Of a stretch of DNA of 64,000 bases, positions 32,325 to 41,370 are shown in pieces. Location of the stretch: contig JAVBPU010000005.1 in assembly GCA_031549415.1 (NCBI GenBank), positions 124,001-188,000 on the forward strand. Direction: 5' to 3'. Position 1 is the first letter of the stretch. The number at the start of each line of letters is the position of its first letter. Source of the DNA: Limiplasma sp031549415. GTDB lineage: Bacteria; Bacillota; Clostridia; Christensenellales; Aristaeellaceae. A program made the position numbers and the translations under genes. The notes beneath the pieces were generated by a model. It did no database searches. It saw nothing but the letters and a program-made list of their open reading frames with translations, and was not told where the DNA came from.

Positions 32325-33194
32325 TTACAGGGCGCCCCGGAACCCTTTGCCGATGATCTCTCCGGTATTGGTGATCAAAATAAAGCAGAGGGGGTCCACT
32401 TCTTTGGCGAACTGCCGCAGCCGGATGGCCTGGCCCCGGTTCACCACCGTCATGATGATCACCTTGTTTTCGTGGGTATAGGCCCCCTCGGCGGCGATTT
32501 CCGTGGCCCCCCGGTTCAGGGTTTTCACAATGTATTCCACAATGGGCTCCGGCGTGGCGGTAATGATCTGGAAGCATTTGTGGATCTTGATGCTTTCCAG
32601 AACCGTGTCCACCAGCACCGCCTTCACAATGAGGCCCAGCATGCTAAACAGCCCGGTTTCCATGCCAAAGGCAAAGCAGGCGGCCACGGTGATTACGAAG
32701 TCCACACAAAAGAGGCAGTTGCCAATGTTGACGGAGGTTTTGCGCTTCAGCACCATGGCCACGATGTCCGTGCCGCCGCTGGAAGCCTGCAGGTTGAACA
32801 AAATGGCGCTTCCCACCGCCGGGAGCATCACGGAAAAAATCAGCTCCAGCAGGGGCTGGGAGGTCATGGGCCGTTCCATGGGGAAAACGGCCTCCAAAGC
32901 CCAGATGAGGCCGGACATCAGCAGGCTGCAATAGGCGGTGCGCAGGCCAAAGGACCGCCCAAACAGCAAAAAACCCACGATCAGCAACAGCTGGTTGATG
33001 ATGAACACCAGCGCGCCGGGGGTCAGGTTGTGGATATAATGGCCCAGGACCACGGCCATGCCGCTGACGCCGCCGGTGGAGAAGTGGTTGGGAAACTTAA
33101 AAAAATAGACGCCCACGGAAATCAGCACGGTGCCCAGGGTCAAATACCCATACTCTTTCCAGGCAAAGCTCTTCCCTTTCTCCTGCCCCTGCAT
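32325..33194 (-). CDS. YitT-family membrane protein with DUF2179 domain
   Basis: 289 residues. Five or six membrane helices (GYLTLGTVLISVGVYFF, GALVFIINQLLLIVGFLLFG) with FNLQASSGGTDIVAMVLKRK, then a soluble C-terminal DUF2179 domain (TEIAAEGAYTHENKVIIMTVVNRGQAIRLRQFAKEVDP). The family is widespread in Firmicutes and its transport role is unknown. ATG 33194. Confidence 0.92.
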   Translation of the reverse strand: MQGQEKGKSFAWKEYGYLTLGTVLISVGVYFFKFPNHFSTGGVSGMAVVLGHYIHNLTPGALVFIINQLLLIVGFLLFGRSFGLRTAYCSLLMSGLIWALEAVFPMERPMTSQPLLELIFSVMLPAVGSAILFNLQASSGGTDIVAMVLKRKTSVNIGNCLFCVDFVITVAACFAFGMETGLFSMLGLIVKAVLVDTVLESIKIHKCFQIITATPEPIVEYIVKTLNRGATEIAAEGAYTHENKVIIMTVVNRGQAIRLRQFAKEVDPLCFILITNTGEIIGKGFRGAL

Positions 33195-33345
33195 GTCCCG
33201 CCGCCTTCCCGGACCCTGGCCGAAATTTTTGAGCCATGGGCCGTTTCACTCGCTCTATTTTATGCTAAACTGGTTCCAGTTGCAATCCCAAGATTGGGCG
33301 CATCACCACCGGCTTTTCCAAAGGCCTTTACAGAGGAGGAAAACC

Positions 33346-34137
33346 ATGTCTCCGCTTGCTTTGGCGCTGCTTGGCACCACGTTTACCTGCCTGGCCACGG
33401 CCCTGGGGGCGGCCACCGTCTTTTTCTTTCGCAAGGACATTCCCGCAAACTGGCAGCGGGCCTTTTTGGGCTTTGCCGCCGGGGTGATGATCGCGGCCTC
33501 GGTGTGGTCGCTACTGATCCCCTCCCTGGACATGGCGGCGGAGCAGGGGCTGGCCCTCTCCTGGCTGCCCGCAGCGGGCGGCTTTGCCTTGGGCGCGGCC
33601 TTTTTGCTGCTGCTGGACCGCCTGCTGCCCCATATGCATCCTGGCAGCGAGGAAGCGGAGGGGCTGCCCAGCCATCTGGCCAAAACCACCATGCTGGTGC
33701 TGGCAGTGACGCTGCACAACATTCCGGAAGGCCTGGCGGTGGGCCTGGCCTTTGGCCTAGCCAGCTCCGGGGGCGGCGCGGTGTCCCTTTCCGGCGCCAT
33801 GGCCCTGGCGCTGGGCATGGCGCTGCAAAACTTCCCGGAAGGGGCGGCCATCTCCCTGCCGCTGAAAAAGCAAGGCATGAGCAATCGCAGAAGCTTCTTC
33901 TGGGGGGCCATGAGCGGCGTGGTGGAGCCCATCGCGGGGGTGGTCGGCGTGCTGCTGGCCAGCGGGGTCAGCGCCATCATGCCCTGGTTTTTATCCTTTG
34001 CCGCCGGGGCCATGATTTATGTGGTGGTGGAAGAGCTGATCCCCGAAGCCCATCTGGGCGAGCACAGCCACACCGGCACCCTCAGCGTCATGGCGGGCTT
34101 TTTGGTGATGATGGTGCTGGACGTGGCCCTGGGCTGA
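33346..34137 (+). CDS. ZIP-family divalent metal transporter
   Basis: 263 residues, eight helices. ZIP helix IV and V metal motifs TLHNIPEGLAVGLAFG and ALQNFPEGAAISLPL are intact; a short MHPGSEEAE loop stands in for the His-rich loop. Imports Zn2+ or similar ions, with C-terminal VEELIPEAH typical of the GufA/ZupT branch. ATG 33346 with GAGGA 6-7 nt upstream; an earlier in-frame ATG lies over the YitT start and is rejected. Confidence 0.93.
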   Translation: MSPLALALLGTTFTCLATALGAATVFFFRKDIPANWQRAFLGFAAGVMIAASVWSLLIPSLDMAAEQGLALSWLPAAGGFALGAAFLLLLDRLLPHMHPGSEEAEGLPSHLAKTTMLVLAVTLHNIPEGLAVGLAFGLASSGGGAVSLSGAMALALGMALQNFPEGAAISLPLKKQGMSNRRSFFWGAMSGVVEPIAGVVGVLLASGVSAIMPWFLSFAAGAMIYVVVEELIPEAHLGEHSHTGTLSVMAGFLVMMVLDVALG

Positions 34138-34149
34138 CGCGGCCCTTTT

Positions 34150-35928
34150 CTATGGAACCGCCGAGCCCCGGGAAAACTGGTAGAAATACAGGCCGTTTCG
34201 CTCCGCCAGCAACCGGTATTCGATGTCCCCGCCCAGCCAACTGCGGATATGGGGCGTCAGGTTCTTGGGCGGGCCATAGGTATAGCCCACCACCACCAGG
34301 TTTTCCCGCAGGTAGTCCTCCGGGGTGAAGTGGCGGCGGTCCAGGCCGAACTGCGCCATCTGCTTGGCCTGGGCAGGGGTATCCGTCTCCCAGTCGCCCC
34401 AGGGCAGCAGGTTCTTGGGCACGCCCTCAGAGACGTCCGGGAACAGGCGAATGTCCCGGAAATCCACGGGGCTAAAAAGGACCAGCTTGTTTGGATTGTC
34501 CCGGGCGTAGTCTTCCAGGGTTTCCATGTTTCTGGTTTGAACGGCCTGAAAGGCGCGCCGCTCCGGGTCCAGCACGCTTTGGACCTGCAGCGCCGTCACC
34601 AGCACTGCCCCGGCCAGCAGCACCCCCGCCAGGACGCGCCAAGGGCCCTTCTTTGGGGGCCGCCTCTCTGCCGGACCCTCTGGGGCCGCAGCCCAGGGAA
34701 CACCCAGCAGCAGGCAGGTCATCAGCGCGCTGGCGGGCAGCAGGGCGCTGGCAATGGCCCGCAAAAAAATGCGCCCGTTCCAGCCCAGCACTAGCCACAA
34801 CAGTCCGCAGCCCAGCAGAGCAGCGGGAGCGCAGAGCCAGGCCCCTGTTCCGGGTCCCTTCCGGCGGGCTGCCAGCCAGCTATAGACCCCGGCGCAAAGC
34901 ACCGTCAACCCCCCGGCCAGGACCCACGCTATATTTTCATCAAAAAAATCCTTCACCAGCTTGGCCGCCCCGTACAGATGGGCCGCCACCCCCGCGTCCC
35001 CCGGTACCCGGGGGCTTTGCGCCGTGCGCTGGATGTCGAAGGCCTCCGCCGTGATGTTTTCATCCAAAAAGTACCATTCCGTCACCAGCAAAAGCTCTTC
35101 CTTTGTCCAGCCGGTTTGGTCCAGCACGGCGGGGCTCCGGTTGTACATAAAGTCCGTAAAATCAAACAATTCCTGGCGGGACTGGTTCAGCTTCACCAAG
35201 GGCTCCGCCTGTTGCAGGCGGATGTCCAGCGCCCGTATGCCTACGCAAAGGCCCAGGCATGCCGCGCACAGCGCCGCCGCCCGCAAAAAGGGTTTCATGG
35301 CCGCCAGGCTGCGCAGGCATTCATGCCTCCAAGCCAGCCACACCAAAGCCAAGGCCCAAAAAGCCAGGGCCGGCAAGGCGCTAAGGGAGCGCCATTGGTA
35401 CGCGGCCACCAGCAGCCCGATGGACCCGGCCATGCCCCCCCAGGGGAGGGACTTTGTCCCTTCTCTCCTGGCGTCCAGAGACATTAGCTGCGCCACCGCC
35501 GCCGCGCCCAGCAGCGCACTGGTGGTGGTGTAGGTGGGCAGCGCGTAAAAGAAAAACAGATAGGCTCCAAAAAAAGCCAGGCCTGCCAGCCTGCCGGGGC
35601 CCCATTTCCCTTGCCCGGTAAAGCCGCACAGGCAAATGCTCTTCACCATCACCACCCCGGCCAGCCAGAGGCTGAGCAGCTGCAACAAGGTCACCCAGGC
35701 CACGCCAGGAAACGCCGCCGACAGGCCGTACAGCAAATAGGTCAGCAGGGAGTGGTAGAACAGATGGAAGGTGTTGAGAAAGCCCCCTTCGTATCCCATA
35801 AAGGAGCGCACCGTGGGGGTGTCGTCCGTCTCAATGTAATGCATGCCTGTGGTGCAGGCAATCAGCAGCATGCCTGCCGTCACAAGCGCCACCGCAAACA
35901 GCCACGCTTTCCGGTTGGCCTCCCTCAC
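34150..35928 (-). CDS. Polytopic membrane protein, GT-C-like, paralogue 3
   Basis: 592 residues with ~10-12 membrane helices. After the first helix: MHYIETDDTPTVRSFMGYEGG, an acidic ETDD cluster where GT-C glycosyltransferases keep their catalytic acid. Middle YTTTSALLGAAAVAQL; an extracytoplasmic segment with ELFDFTDF and LLVTEWYFLDENITAEA; C-terminal soluble tail with DNPNKLVLFSPVDFRDIRLFPD and NLLPWGDWETDTPAQ. Paralogous to the next two genes throughout. Family not named; use of a lipid-linked sugar donor for a surface polymer is inference. GTG start 35928 after GGGAGG. Third gene of a three-gene operon, convergent with the ZIP gene 12 bp away. Confidence 0.8.
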   Translation of the reverse strand: MREANRKAWLFAVALVTAGMLLIACTTGMHYIETDDTPTVRSFMGYEGGFLNTFHLFYHSLLTYLLYGLSAAFPGVAWVTLLQLLSLWLAGVVMVKSICLCGFTGQGKWGPGRLAGLAFFGAYLFFFYALPTYTTTSALLGAAAVAQLMSLDARREGTKSLPWGGMAGSIGLLVAAYQWRSLSALPALAFWALALVWLAWRHECLRSLAAMKPFLRAAALCAACLGLCVGIRALDIRLQQAEPLVKLNQSRQELFDFTDFMYNRSPAVLDQTGWTKEELLLVTEWYFLDENITAEAFDIQRTAQSPRVPGDAGVAAHLYGAAKLVKDFFDENIAWVLAGGLTVLCAGVYSWLAARRKGPGTGAWLCAPAALLGCGLLWLVLGWNGRIFLRAIASALLPASALMTCLLLGVPWAAAPEGPAERRPPKKGPWRVLAGVLLAGAVLVTALQVQSVLDPERRAFQAVQTRNMETLEDYARDNPNKLVLFSPVDFRDIRLFPDVSEGVPKNLLPWGDWETDTPAQAKQMAQFGLDRRHFTPEDYLRENLVVVGYTYGPPKNLTPHIRSWLGGDIEYRLLAERNGLYFYQFSRGSAVP

Positions 35929-35994
35929 TCTTTTCCCTCCCTATCCTGTGGGTTCTGCCATGGTCTGGGTTTGGCGCTATGGCCCGCCCTTGGC

Positions 35995-37791
35995 TCATGG
36001 GGGCGGTCCCCCGCTGCCAGGCCCTTCATACCCGTAAAAGCACACCCCGTCTTGGGAACCGTATCGCTTCACCTGGGGCGCTTGCCCCAGCGCCCCGGCC
36101 ACATATTCCGTCAGCTCCTGGGGCGGGCCCTGGGCGTCCCCCAGCGCCAGCACATTGCCCCGCAAAAAATCCCGGGCGGTGAAGTGGTTCCGGTCCAGGC
36201 CCAGCAAGGCAAACTGCTTCTGCTGCCCCAGGCTGCCCGTATCCCAGCCGCCCCAGGCCGCCAGGTTTTGCGGCACAGGCTGGCCTTGGCTGGGGAACAG
36301 GCGGCAATCCCGCCACTGCCCCACGCCGTATACAATCAGCTTGTCGGGGTTGTCCCGTGCGAAGGCCTCCAAGGCCCAGGCGGTACGGTCATTGTCGTCA
36401 TGGAACTGTTGATAGTAGGGGCTGGTCACGTCCCGGTAGCTGGCATAGCTGCTCAACAGGGCCAGACCTGTCAGTAAAATGGCACAGACCCGCTGGCCCC
36501 GGCGGTAGGCCGCCGTCCTGGCCGGGTCTGTCCTGGCGCTGAGCAGCAGGCAGGCGATGAAGGCCGCGGCGGGAATGAGCGCGCTTACAAAAGTCCTGGT
36601 CAGCATCCGGTCCACCCAGAGCAGGTATGCTTCAAACAAGCCCGTCCCCAGCAGGGCCAGCAGCCCCCAAAGCCAGCTTCCCCGCCTTTGATCCTTTGCT
36701 TGGCACACCTGCCAGATGGAAAAGGCGGCGCTGCCTACCACCAGCGCCGTGGCCAAAACCCACTGCCAGGCCAGCCGAAAGAACACCCAGGCCCTGTGCG
36801 CCAGTTGGGCCAGACTGTCCACCGGCTGTGCCAGGGACAGCGCGTTGGGCCGCTGGCTGCTGGCCTGCTGCCTCATGGCTTCGGCGGTAATCTTTTCGTC
36901 CAGCAGGTACCACCCGGAAATCAGCCGGGTCTCCTCCGCGCTCCACAGCCCCTGCCCCGCCTGGGTATTGGGGTTTCTCTGAAAATCCGTGTAATCAAAC
37001 AGCTCGTTTCTGGCGTTCTGCCAGTCCATGTAGCCCTCCAGGCCCTGGGCTTTCACATCCAGCGCCCGGATGCCATACAGCAGCGCAAAGCAAGCCAGGC
37101 ACAGGGCCAGGCTCTTGCCATAGAGGGCCAGCCCCCGGGGCGGTTTGGGCTTTCCCTTGGCCGCAAACAGCGCCCCCTCCTGCCAGGCCTGCCAGCCCAG
37201 GGCCAGCAGCCAAAAGGCCAGGGCAGGCAAGGCACTCATCAGCCGCCAGGCATAGGCCGCCAGCAGCAGCCCCATGGACCCTGCCATACCCCAGGCCGCC
37301 TTCTCCTGCACCCGAAGCGTACAAAGCTGCGCCACCGCCGCCGCGCCCAGCAGCGCCGCCGTGGTGGTATAGGTGAGCAAGGCCGTACATTCCACCAAGA
37401 ACACGCCAAAGAACAGCGTACTGACGGCCATTCCCGGCAGCATCCGGCCCTGGCTCCGGATACTCATTTGGCAAAAGCTTTTCACCAGCACCACCCCTGC
37501 CAGCCACAGGCAGGCCAGCTGGACCCAGCTATACCAGGCAATGCCCGGAACCCAGCGGGAAAGCCCCGCCAACAAAAAAGTCAGCAGGGGATGCTGAAAC
37601 ACATGGAACGTGGGGATATGCCCGCCCTCGTATCCCAGCAAGGCCCGCACCGTGGGCGCGTCATCGGTTTCGGCATAGTAAAGGTCTGCTTTCAACCAAA
37701 TTAGCAGCAGGCCCGCCGTCACCAGCAGCAGGGCAAAGAGCCAGGCTTGCTGATTGGCGCTTGGGTTGGCTTTGGGGTTGGCTTTTCTCAC
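35995..37791 (-). CDS. Polytopic membrane protein, GT-C-like, paralogue 2
   Basis: 598 residues, same plan: LYYAETDDAPTVRALLGYEGG after helix 1, TYTTTAALLGAAAVAQL, ELFDYTDF, LISGWYLLDEKITAEAM, DNPDKLIVYGVGQWRDCRLFP, NLAAWGGWDTGSLGQQKQF and FTARDFLRGNVLALGD. The ETDD acidic motif is kept. N-terminus is extended by ~5 residues (KANPKANPSANQQ). GTG start 37791, GGGAG upstream. 66 bp from paralogue 3. Confidence 0.8.
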   Translation of the reverse strand: MRKANPKANPSANQQAWLFALLLVTAGLLLIWLKADLYYAETDDAPTVRALLGYEGGHIPTFHVFQHPLLTFLLAGLSRWVPGIAWYSWVQLACLWLAGVVLVKSFCQMSIRSQGRMLPGMAVSTLFFGVFLVECTALLTYTTTAALLGAAAVAQLCTLRVQEKAAWGMAGSMGLLLAAYAWRLMSALPALAFWLLALGWQAWQEGALFAAKGKPKPPRGLALYGKSLALCLACFALLYGIRALDVKAQGLEGYMDWQNARNELFDYTDFQRNPNTQAGQGLWSAEETRLISGWYLLDEKITAEAMRQQASSQRPNALSLAQPVDSLAQLAHRAWVFFRLAWQWVLATALVVGSAAFSIWQVCQAKDQRRGSWLWGLLALLGTGLFEAYLLWVDRMLTRTFVSALIPAAAFIACLLLSARTDPARTAAYRRGQRVCAILLTGLALLSSYASYRDVTSPYYQQFHDDNDRTAWALEAFARDNPDKLIVYGVGQWRDCRLFPSQGQPVPQNLAAWGGWDTGSLGQQKQFALLGLDRNHFTARDFLRGNVLALGDAQGPPQELTEYVAGALGQAPQVKRYGSQDGVCFYGYEGPGSGGPPP

Positions 37792-37833
37792 GCGGCTCTC
37801 TCCCTTCTGGTGTTGTGGCGCGGTGGGATGGCC

Positions 37834-39648
37834 TCAAGGCGCGGCCTGGGGGGCCGCCAGGCGGTACTGATAAAAGCAGAGCTCTCCCTGGACGCCCACC
37901 GCTTCATATTCCACCGGCTGCGCCAACATGCTTTCCACGTACTCCGTCAGGCCCTTGGGCGGGCCTTCGGTGTTGCCCATCACCAGCAGGTTGTGCCGCA
38001 GAAAGTCCTGGGCGGAAAAATCGGCGCGGTCCAGGCCGAACAAGGAGAACTGGTACTGCTGGCCCTGGCTGCCGGTTTCCCAATCCCCCCAGGCCGCCAG
38101 ATTGTGGGGCACAGGCCTTCCTGTGCTGGGAAAAAGCCTGCTGTCCCGAAAATCGTCCGTGCTGTACAGGATAAACTGCTCCGGGTTTGCCCGGGCATAG
38201 GCCTCCAGGTTCCAGGCGGTTTGGTCGTTCACCTCGTGCAGCAGCTGGTAAAAGCGGCTGGTGACGTTCTGATAGCTGGCCAACCCGGTGAGCAGCGCCA
38301 GGGCCGTAAGCAGCACGGCGCAGGCCCTTTGCGCCCTCTGATAAAGCCTGGAGGCATCCGGCCCGGTATGGGTCGTCAAAAACAGGCAGGCCATGAGGGC
38401 GCTACAGGGCAGCTGGGCGCTGAGAAACGTCCGGGGGAACAGCCGGTCCACCCACACCAGGTATAAGAAAAAGGCAGCCATGCCTGCGGTTGACAGCAGG
38501 AGGCAAAGCAGCGTTGCCGCTTTTTTCGGGCTGTGGCAAGCCCGCCACAGGCACCAGGCCCCGAAAAGGCCCGAAAGGACGGCCAGCCACACCCACTGCT
38601 TGTCCTCCCCCAAAAACCGCCGCGCCCGGCTTAGGCCCTGGGCAAGGCTCTCCCCGGGATTTTGGAGGGACAGGCGGCGGGGCGTTTGCGCCTGGGCTTG
38701 CTTTTGCAAGGCTTCTGTGGTGATGTTTGGGTCTAAAAAATACCAGTCGGACACCAGCCGCACTTCCGCCTCCGTCCAGCCGGTTTCTTCCAGGGCCTCC
38801 AGGCTGGGGGCTGTCTCAAAATCCGTATAGTCAAAAAGATGCGCCCTGGCCGCCTGCCAGGCCATGGGCTCTTCCATTTTGTTGAAAACCTTCACATCCA
38901 GCAAGCGAAGGCCGTATCCGGCCAAGCAGCAAACCAGCAGCAGGGCCACACCGACCCCGTAGGGCCGCAGAGAAGGCTGGACCGCCGGACCCTTCCCCGC
39001 CTCCGGACCCTTCCCAGCCGCTGGACCCTTCCTGGCAAACAGCGCGCCGTCCTGCCAGGCCTTCCAGCCCATTCCCAGCAGCCAAAAGGCCAGGGCAGGC
39101 CATAGGCTGGCATCCCGCCAGGCATAGGCGGCCAGCAGCAGCCCAACGGACCCGGCCAGGCCCCAGGCGGGTTTGCTGTCCATCCGCAGGGCGCAAAGCT
39201 GCGCCACCCCCGCCGCCCCCAAGAAAGCGGCGGTGGTGGTAAAGGTGGGCAGGGCACAGCTATACAAAGCCACAGCAGCAAAATACAGCAGGCTCACCGC
39301 CATGCCCGCCCCCATCCGGCCCCGGCACTGTTGCGCGATTTGACAAAAGCTTTTCACGATTACCCCATTGGCCAGCCAGATACAAAACAGCTGCACCCAG
39401 GAATACCAGGCCACCCCCGGCCACAGGGTGGAAAGCCCCGCCAGCAGATAAGTCAACAGGGTATGATGCACCAGATGGAACGTGGGGACCACGCCCCCCT
39501 CGTAGCCCATAAAGGCCCGTACCGTGGGGGTGTCATCGGTTTCCACATAGTGCATGCCCGTTTTCCACCAAACCAGCAACATGCCTGCCGTCACCAGCAG
39601 AATCGCAAACAGCCACGCTTTTTGATGGGCGGAAGCCGCCTTCTTCAT
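37834..39648 (-). CDS. Polytopic membrane protein, GT-C-like, paralogue 1
   Basis: 604 residues: MHYVETDDTPTVRAFMGYEGG, FTTTAAFLGAAGVAQL, HLFDYTDF, LVSDWYFLDPNITTEAL, ANPEQFILYSTDDFRDSRLFP, NLAAWGDWETGSQGQQ, FSAQDFLRHNLLVMG. A PAAGKGPEAGKGP Pro/Gly repeat in one loop is absent from the paralogues. ATG 39648 has AAGGAG 7 nt upstream and is preferred to TTG 39669. First of the three genes; promoter region lies between it and the XRE gene, which reads the same way 71 bp upstream. Confidence 0.8.
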   Translation of the reverse strand: MKKAASAHQKAWLFAILLVTAGMLLVWWKTGMHYVETDDTPTVRAFMGYEGGVVPTFHLVHHTLLTYLLAGLSTLWPGVAWYSWVQLFCIWLANGVIVKSFCQIAQQCRGRMGAGMAVSLLYFAAVALYSCALPTFTTTAAFLGAAGVAQLCALRMDSKPAWGLAGSVGLLLAAYAWRDASLWPALAFWLLGMGWKAWQDGALFARKGPAAGKGPEAGKGPAVQPSLRPYGVGVALLLVCCLAGYGLRLLDVKVFNKMEEPMAWQAARAHLFDYTDFETAPSLEALEETGWTEAEVRLVSDWYFLDPNITTEALQKQAQAQTPRRLSLQNPGESLAQGLSRARRFLGEDKQWVWLAVLSGLFGAWCLWRACHSPKKAATLLCLLLSTAGMAAFFLYLVWVDRLFPRTFLSAQLPCSALMACLFLTTHTGPDASRLYQRAQRACAVLLTALALLTGLASYQNVTSRFYQLLHEVNDQTAWNLEAYARANPEQFILYSTDDFRDSRLFPSTGRPVPHNLAAWGDWETGSQGQQYQFSLFGLDRADFSAQDFLRHNLLVMGNTEGPPKGLTEYVESMLAQPVEYEAVGVQGELCFYQYRLAAPQAAP

Positions 39649-39719
39649 GGGTGCGCTCCTTTTTTTCAAACATGCAACAGAAAAAGACTCTTGTGCCGAA
39701 TCACAAACAGGTACGCGCT

Positions 39720-40460
39720 TTACAGCGAAAACTCCACCCGCACCACTTGCCCCACCAGGGTGATGTCCGGCAGCGCATAGGGCTCCGCCGTATACTCCCG
39801 GTCATAGCTTTGCAGCAGCACATGGAGGGCGTCCAGCTTCTTCACCTTGCGCAGCATCCGGTGCTTGCCCGCTTCCACCAGCATGATGGCCCCGTCGATG
39901 GGGCTGGCGGCGGGCACCACCAGGCAAAGGTCCTCCTTTAAGATGCGGAAGCCCCGCATGCTGTCATCCGGCACGGCCAGGTAAAACACCTTTTCCGGGG
40001 ACGCGCCTTCAATGCGCCCGTCCAAAATGGGCAGCAGGCGGTGGTCCACCTCTTTCATCACGGCGTTATAAACAGGAACCCGTTTCAGCACGCTGGTCAA
40101 GGCGTCCAGCCAGATACCGCCCTGGGCCTTGGCGTCCTCTTCCCCAGCCTTGCTTTGGTACACGGGCTTTTCGTCCTCCTGGCCGGGCCGCTGGGCCGGG
40201 GCGGGCGTCAGCTTGCTGGGCTTCACCGTCTCCAAATCCACCGTGGCGGCAATATCGTCCAGGGAAAAGCCAGCCTCGGTCTGCTCCGCCAGGCCCATCT
40301 TTTTGAGAATGCGGCGGGCCTGGTCATCCGCAATGATGCGGGTGCCCGCCTCCACCTCTTTGATATAGCTTTCGCTGACTCCGCCCAGCTTGGCCACCTG
40401 CTTCATGGTCAGGTTCCGGCGCAGGCGCTCGGTATGCAATAAATCTCCCAGTCGGCTCAT
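39720..40460 (-). CDS. XRE regulator with LexA/S24-like C-terminal domain
   Basis: 246 residues. HTH at ~5-55 (LLHTERLRRNLTMKQVAKLGGVSESYIKEVEAGTR), a Gln/Asp/Lys-rich linker, and a C-terminal LexA-like fold: VFYLAVPDDSMRGFRILKEDLCLVVP ... DGAIMLVEAGKHRMLRKVKKL. The Ser-Met pair of S24 proteases is present; the Lys position of the dyad reads Arg-Lys, so self-cleavage is uncertain. ATG 40460 has GGAGG 6 nt upstream. An inverted repeat across its -10 suggests autoregulation. It may also control the GT-C-like genes downstream. Confidence 0.88.
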   Translation of the reverse strand: MSRLGDLLHTERLRRNLTMKQVAKLGGVSESYIKEVEAGTRIIADDQARRILKKMGLAEQTEAGFSLDDIAATVDLETVKPSKLTPAPAQRPGQEDEKPVYQSKAGEEDAKAQGGIWLDALTSVLKRVPVYNAVMKEVDHRLLPILDGRIEGASPEKVFYLAVPDDSMRGFRILKEDLCLVVPAASPIDGAIMLVEAGKHRMLRKVKKLDALHVLLQSYDREYTAEPYALPDITLVGQVVRVEFSL

Positions 40461-40480
40461 GGGTTCCCTCCAAAACAAGG

Positions 40481-40505
40481 ATATGGTGTGAGTAGTATAC
40501 CATAT
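40481..40505. promoter_or_regulatory. Promoter and candidate operator of the XRE gene
   Basis: Minus-strand TATACT (40494-40499) preceded by TGG, lying between arms of the inverted repeat ATATGGT (40481-40487) / ACCATAT (40499-40505). Confidence 0.5.
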
Positions 40506-40590
40506 TTTGTCCGTTCTGTTGCCTCCTGTTCATTTTTCGTCTATTTTTTATCAGAATCCCCCTTCCGCTCTTTTAGAATGAGGCAAAATA

Positions 40591-40599
40591 TGCTATACT
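40591..40599 (+). promoter_or_regulatory. Extended -10 promoter of the NifU-like/GGGtGRT operon
   Basis: TGCTATACT; a weak TTTAGA -35 lies 16 bp upstream. Divergent from the XRE gene. Confidence 0.55.
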
Positions 40600-40649
40600 A
40601 TTATTGTATGTCCAGTGACAGATTGAGTTGGAACAGGAGGCTACGATCG

Positions 40650-41342
40650 ATGCAATACTCCAGAGAAGTGGAAGAAATGGTATGTGTGAAAAAGGGCCCG
40701 AACCACGGCCCCGCACCCATCCCCGAAGAGGGCCGTTGGGTACAAAGCCGTGAGGTGAAGGATATCAGCGGCCTGACCCACGGCGTGGGCTGGTGCGCGC
40801 CCCAGCAGGGCACCTGCAAGCTGACCCTGAACGTGAAGGAAGGCATCATCCAGGAAGCGCTGCTGGAAACCATCGGCTGCAGCGGCATGACCCACTCCGC
40901 CGCCATGGCCGCGGAAATTCTGCCCGGCAAAACCGTGCTGGAAGCCCTGAACACAGACCTGGTCTGCGACGCCATCAACACCGCCATGCGGGAGCTGTTT
41001 TTGCAGATCGCCTATGGCCGCACCCAAAGCGCCTTCTCCGAGGACGGCCTGCCCATCGGCGCGGGCCTGGAGGACCTGGGCAAGGGCCTGCGCAGCCAAA
41101 TCGGCACCATGTACGGCACCCTGAAAAAAGGCGTGCGCTATTTGGAAATGGCGGAAGGCTATGTGCTGAAGCTGGCGCTGGACAAGGGCGACGAGGTGAT
41201 CGGCTACCAGTTTGTGCACCTGGGCAAGATGATGGAAGCCATCAAAAAGGGCACGGACCCCAAGGAAGCTTACGAAAAGAACGTCGGCACCTATGGCCGT
41301 TTTGCCGAGGCTGCCAAATACATTGACCCCCGCCATCAGTAA
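40650..41342 (+). CDS. NifU-like Fe-S scaffold protein, partner of GGGtGRT protein
   Basis: 230 residues. NifU_N/IscU-like core with GVGWCAPQQGTCKLTLNV, LLETIGCSGMTHSAAMAAEIL and a further Cys in TDLVCDAINTAM, as in IscU (three Cys). Longer than a plain scaffold, with a C-terminal extension (EVIGYQFVHLGKMMEAIKKG). The gene is regularly paired with the GGGtGRT gene in Clostridia, suggesting joint work on an Fe-S centre; its target is unknown. ATG 40650 has AGGAGG 9 nt upstream; a longer frame over the promoter is rejected. Confidence 0.9.
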   Translation: MQYSREVEEMVCVKKGPNHGPAPIPEEGRWVQSREVKDISGLTHGVGWCAPQQGTCKLTLNVKEGIIQEALLETIGCSGMTHSAAMAAEILPGKTVLEALNTDLVCDAINTAMRELFLQIAYGRTQSAFSEDGLPIGAGLEDLGKGLRSQIGTMYGTLKKGVRYLEMAEGYVLKLALDKGDEVIGYQFVHLGKMMEAIKKGTDPKEAYEKNVGTYGRFAEAAKYIDPRHQ

Positions 41343-41370
41343 GAGAATTCGATAAGAGGTGAGAAGCAAT

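Noticed and set aside
31464..34328. 954-codon open frame on the plus strand
   Set aside because: Runs antisense through the MFS and YitT genes and into the ZIP gene out of frame; His/Gln/Gly-rich composition is typical of a shadow of GC-rich genes.
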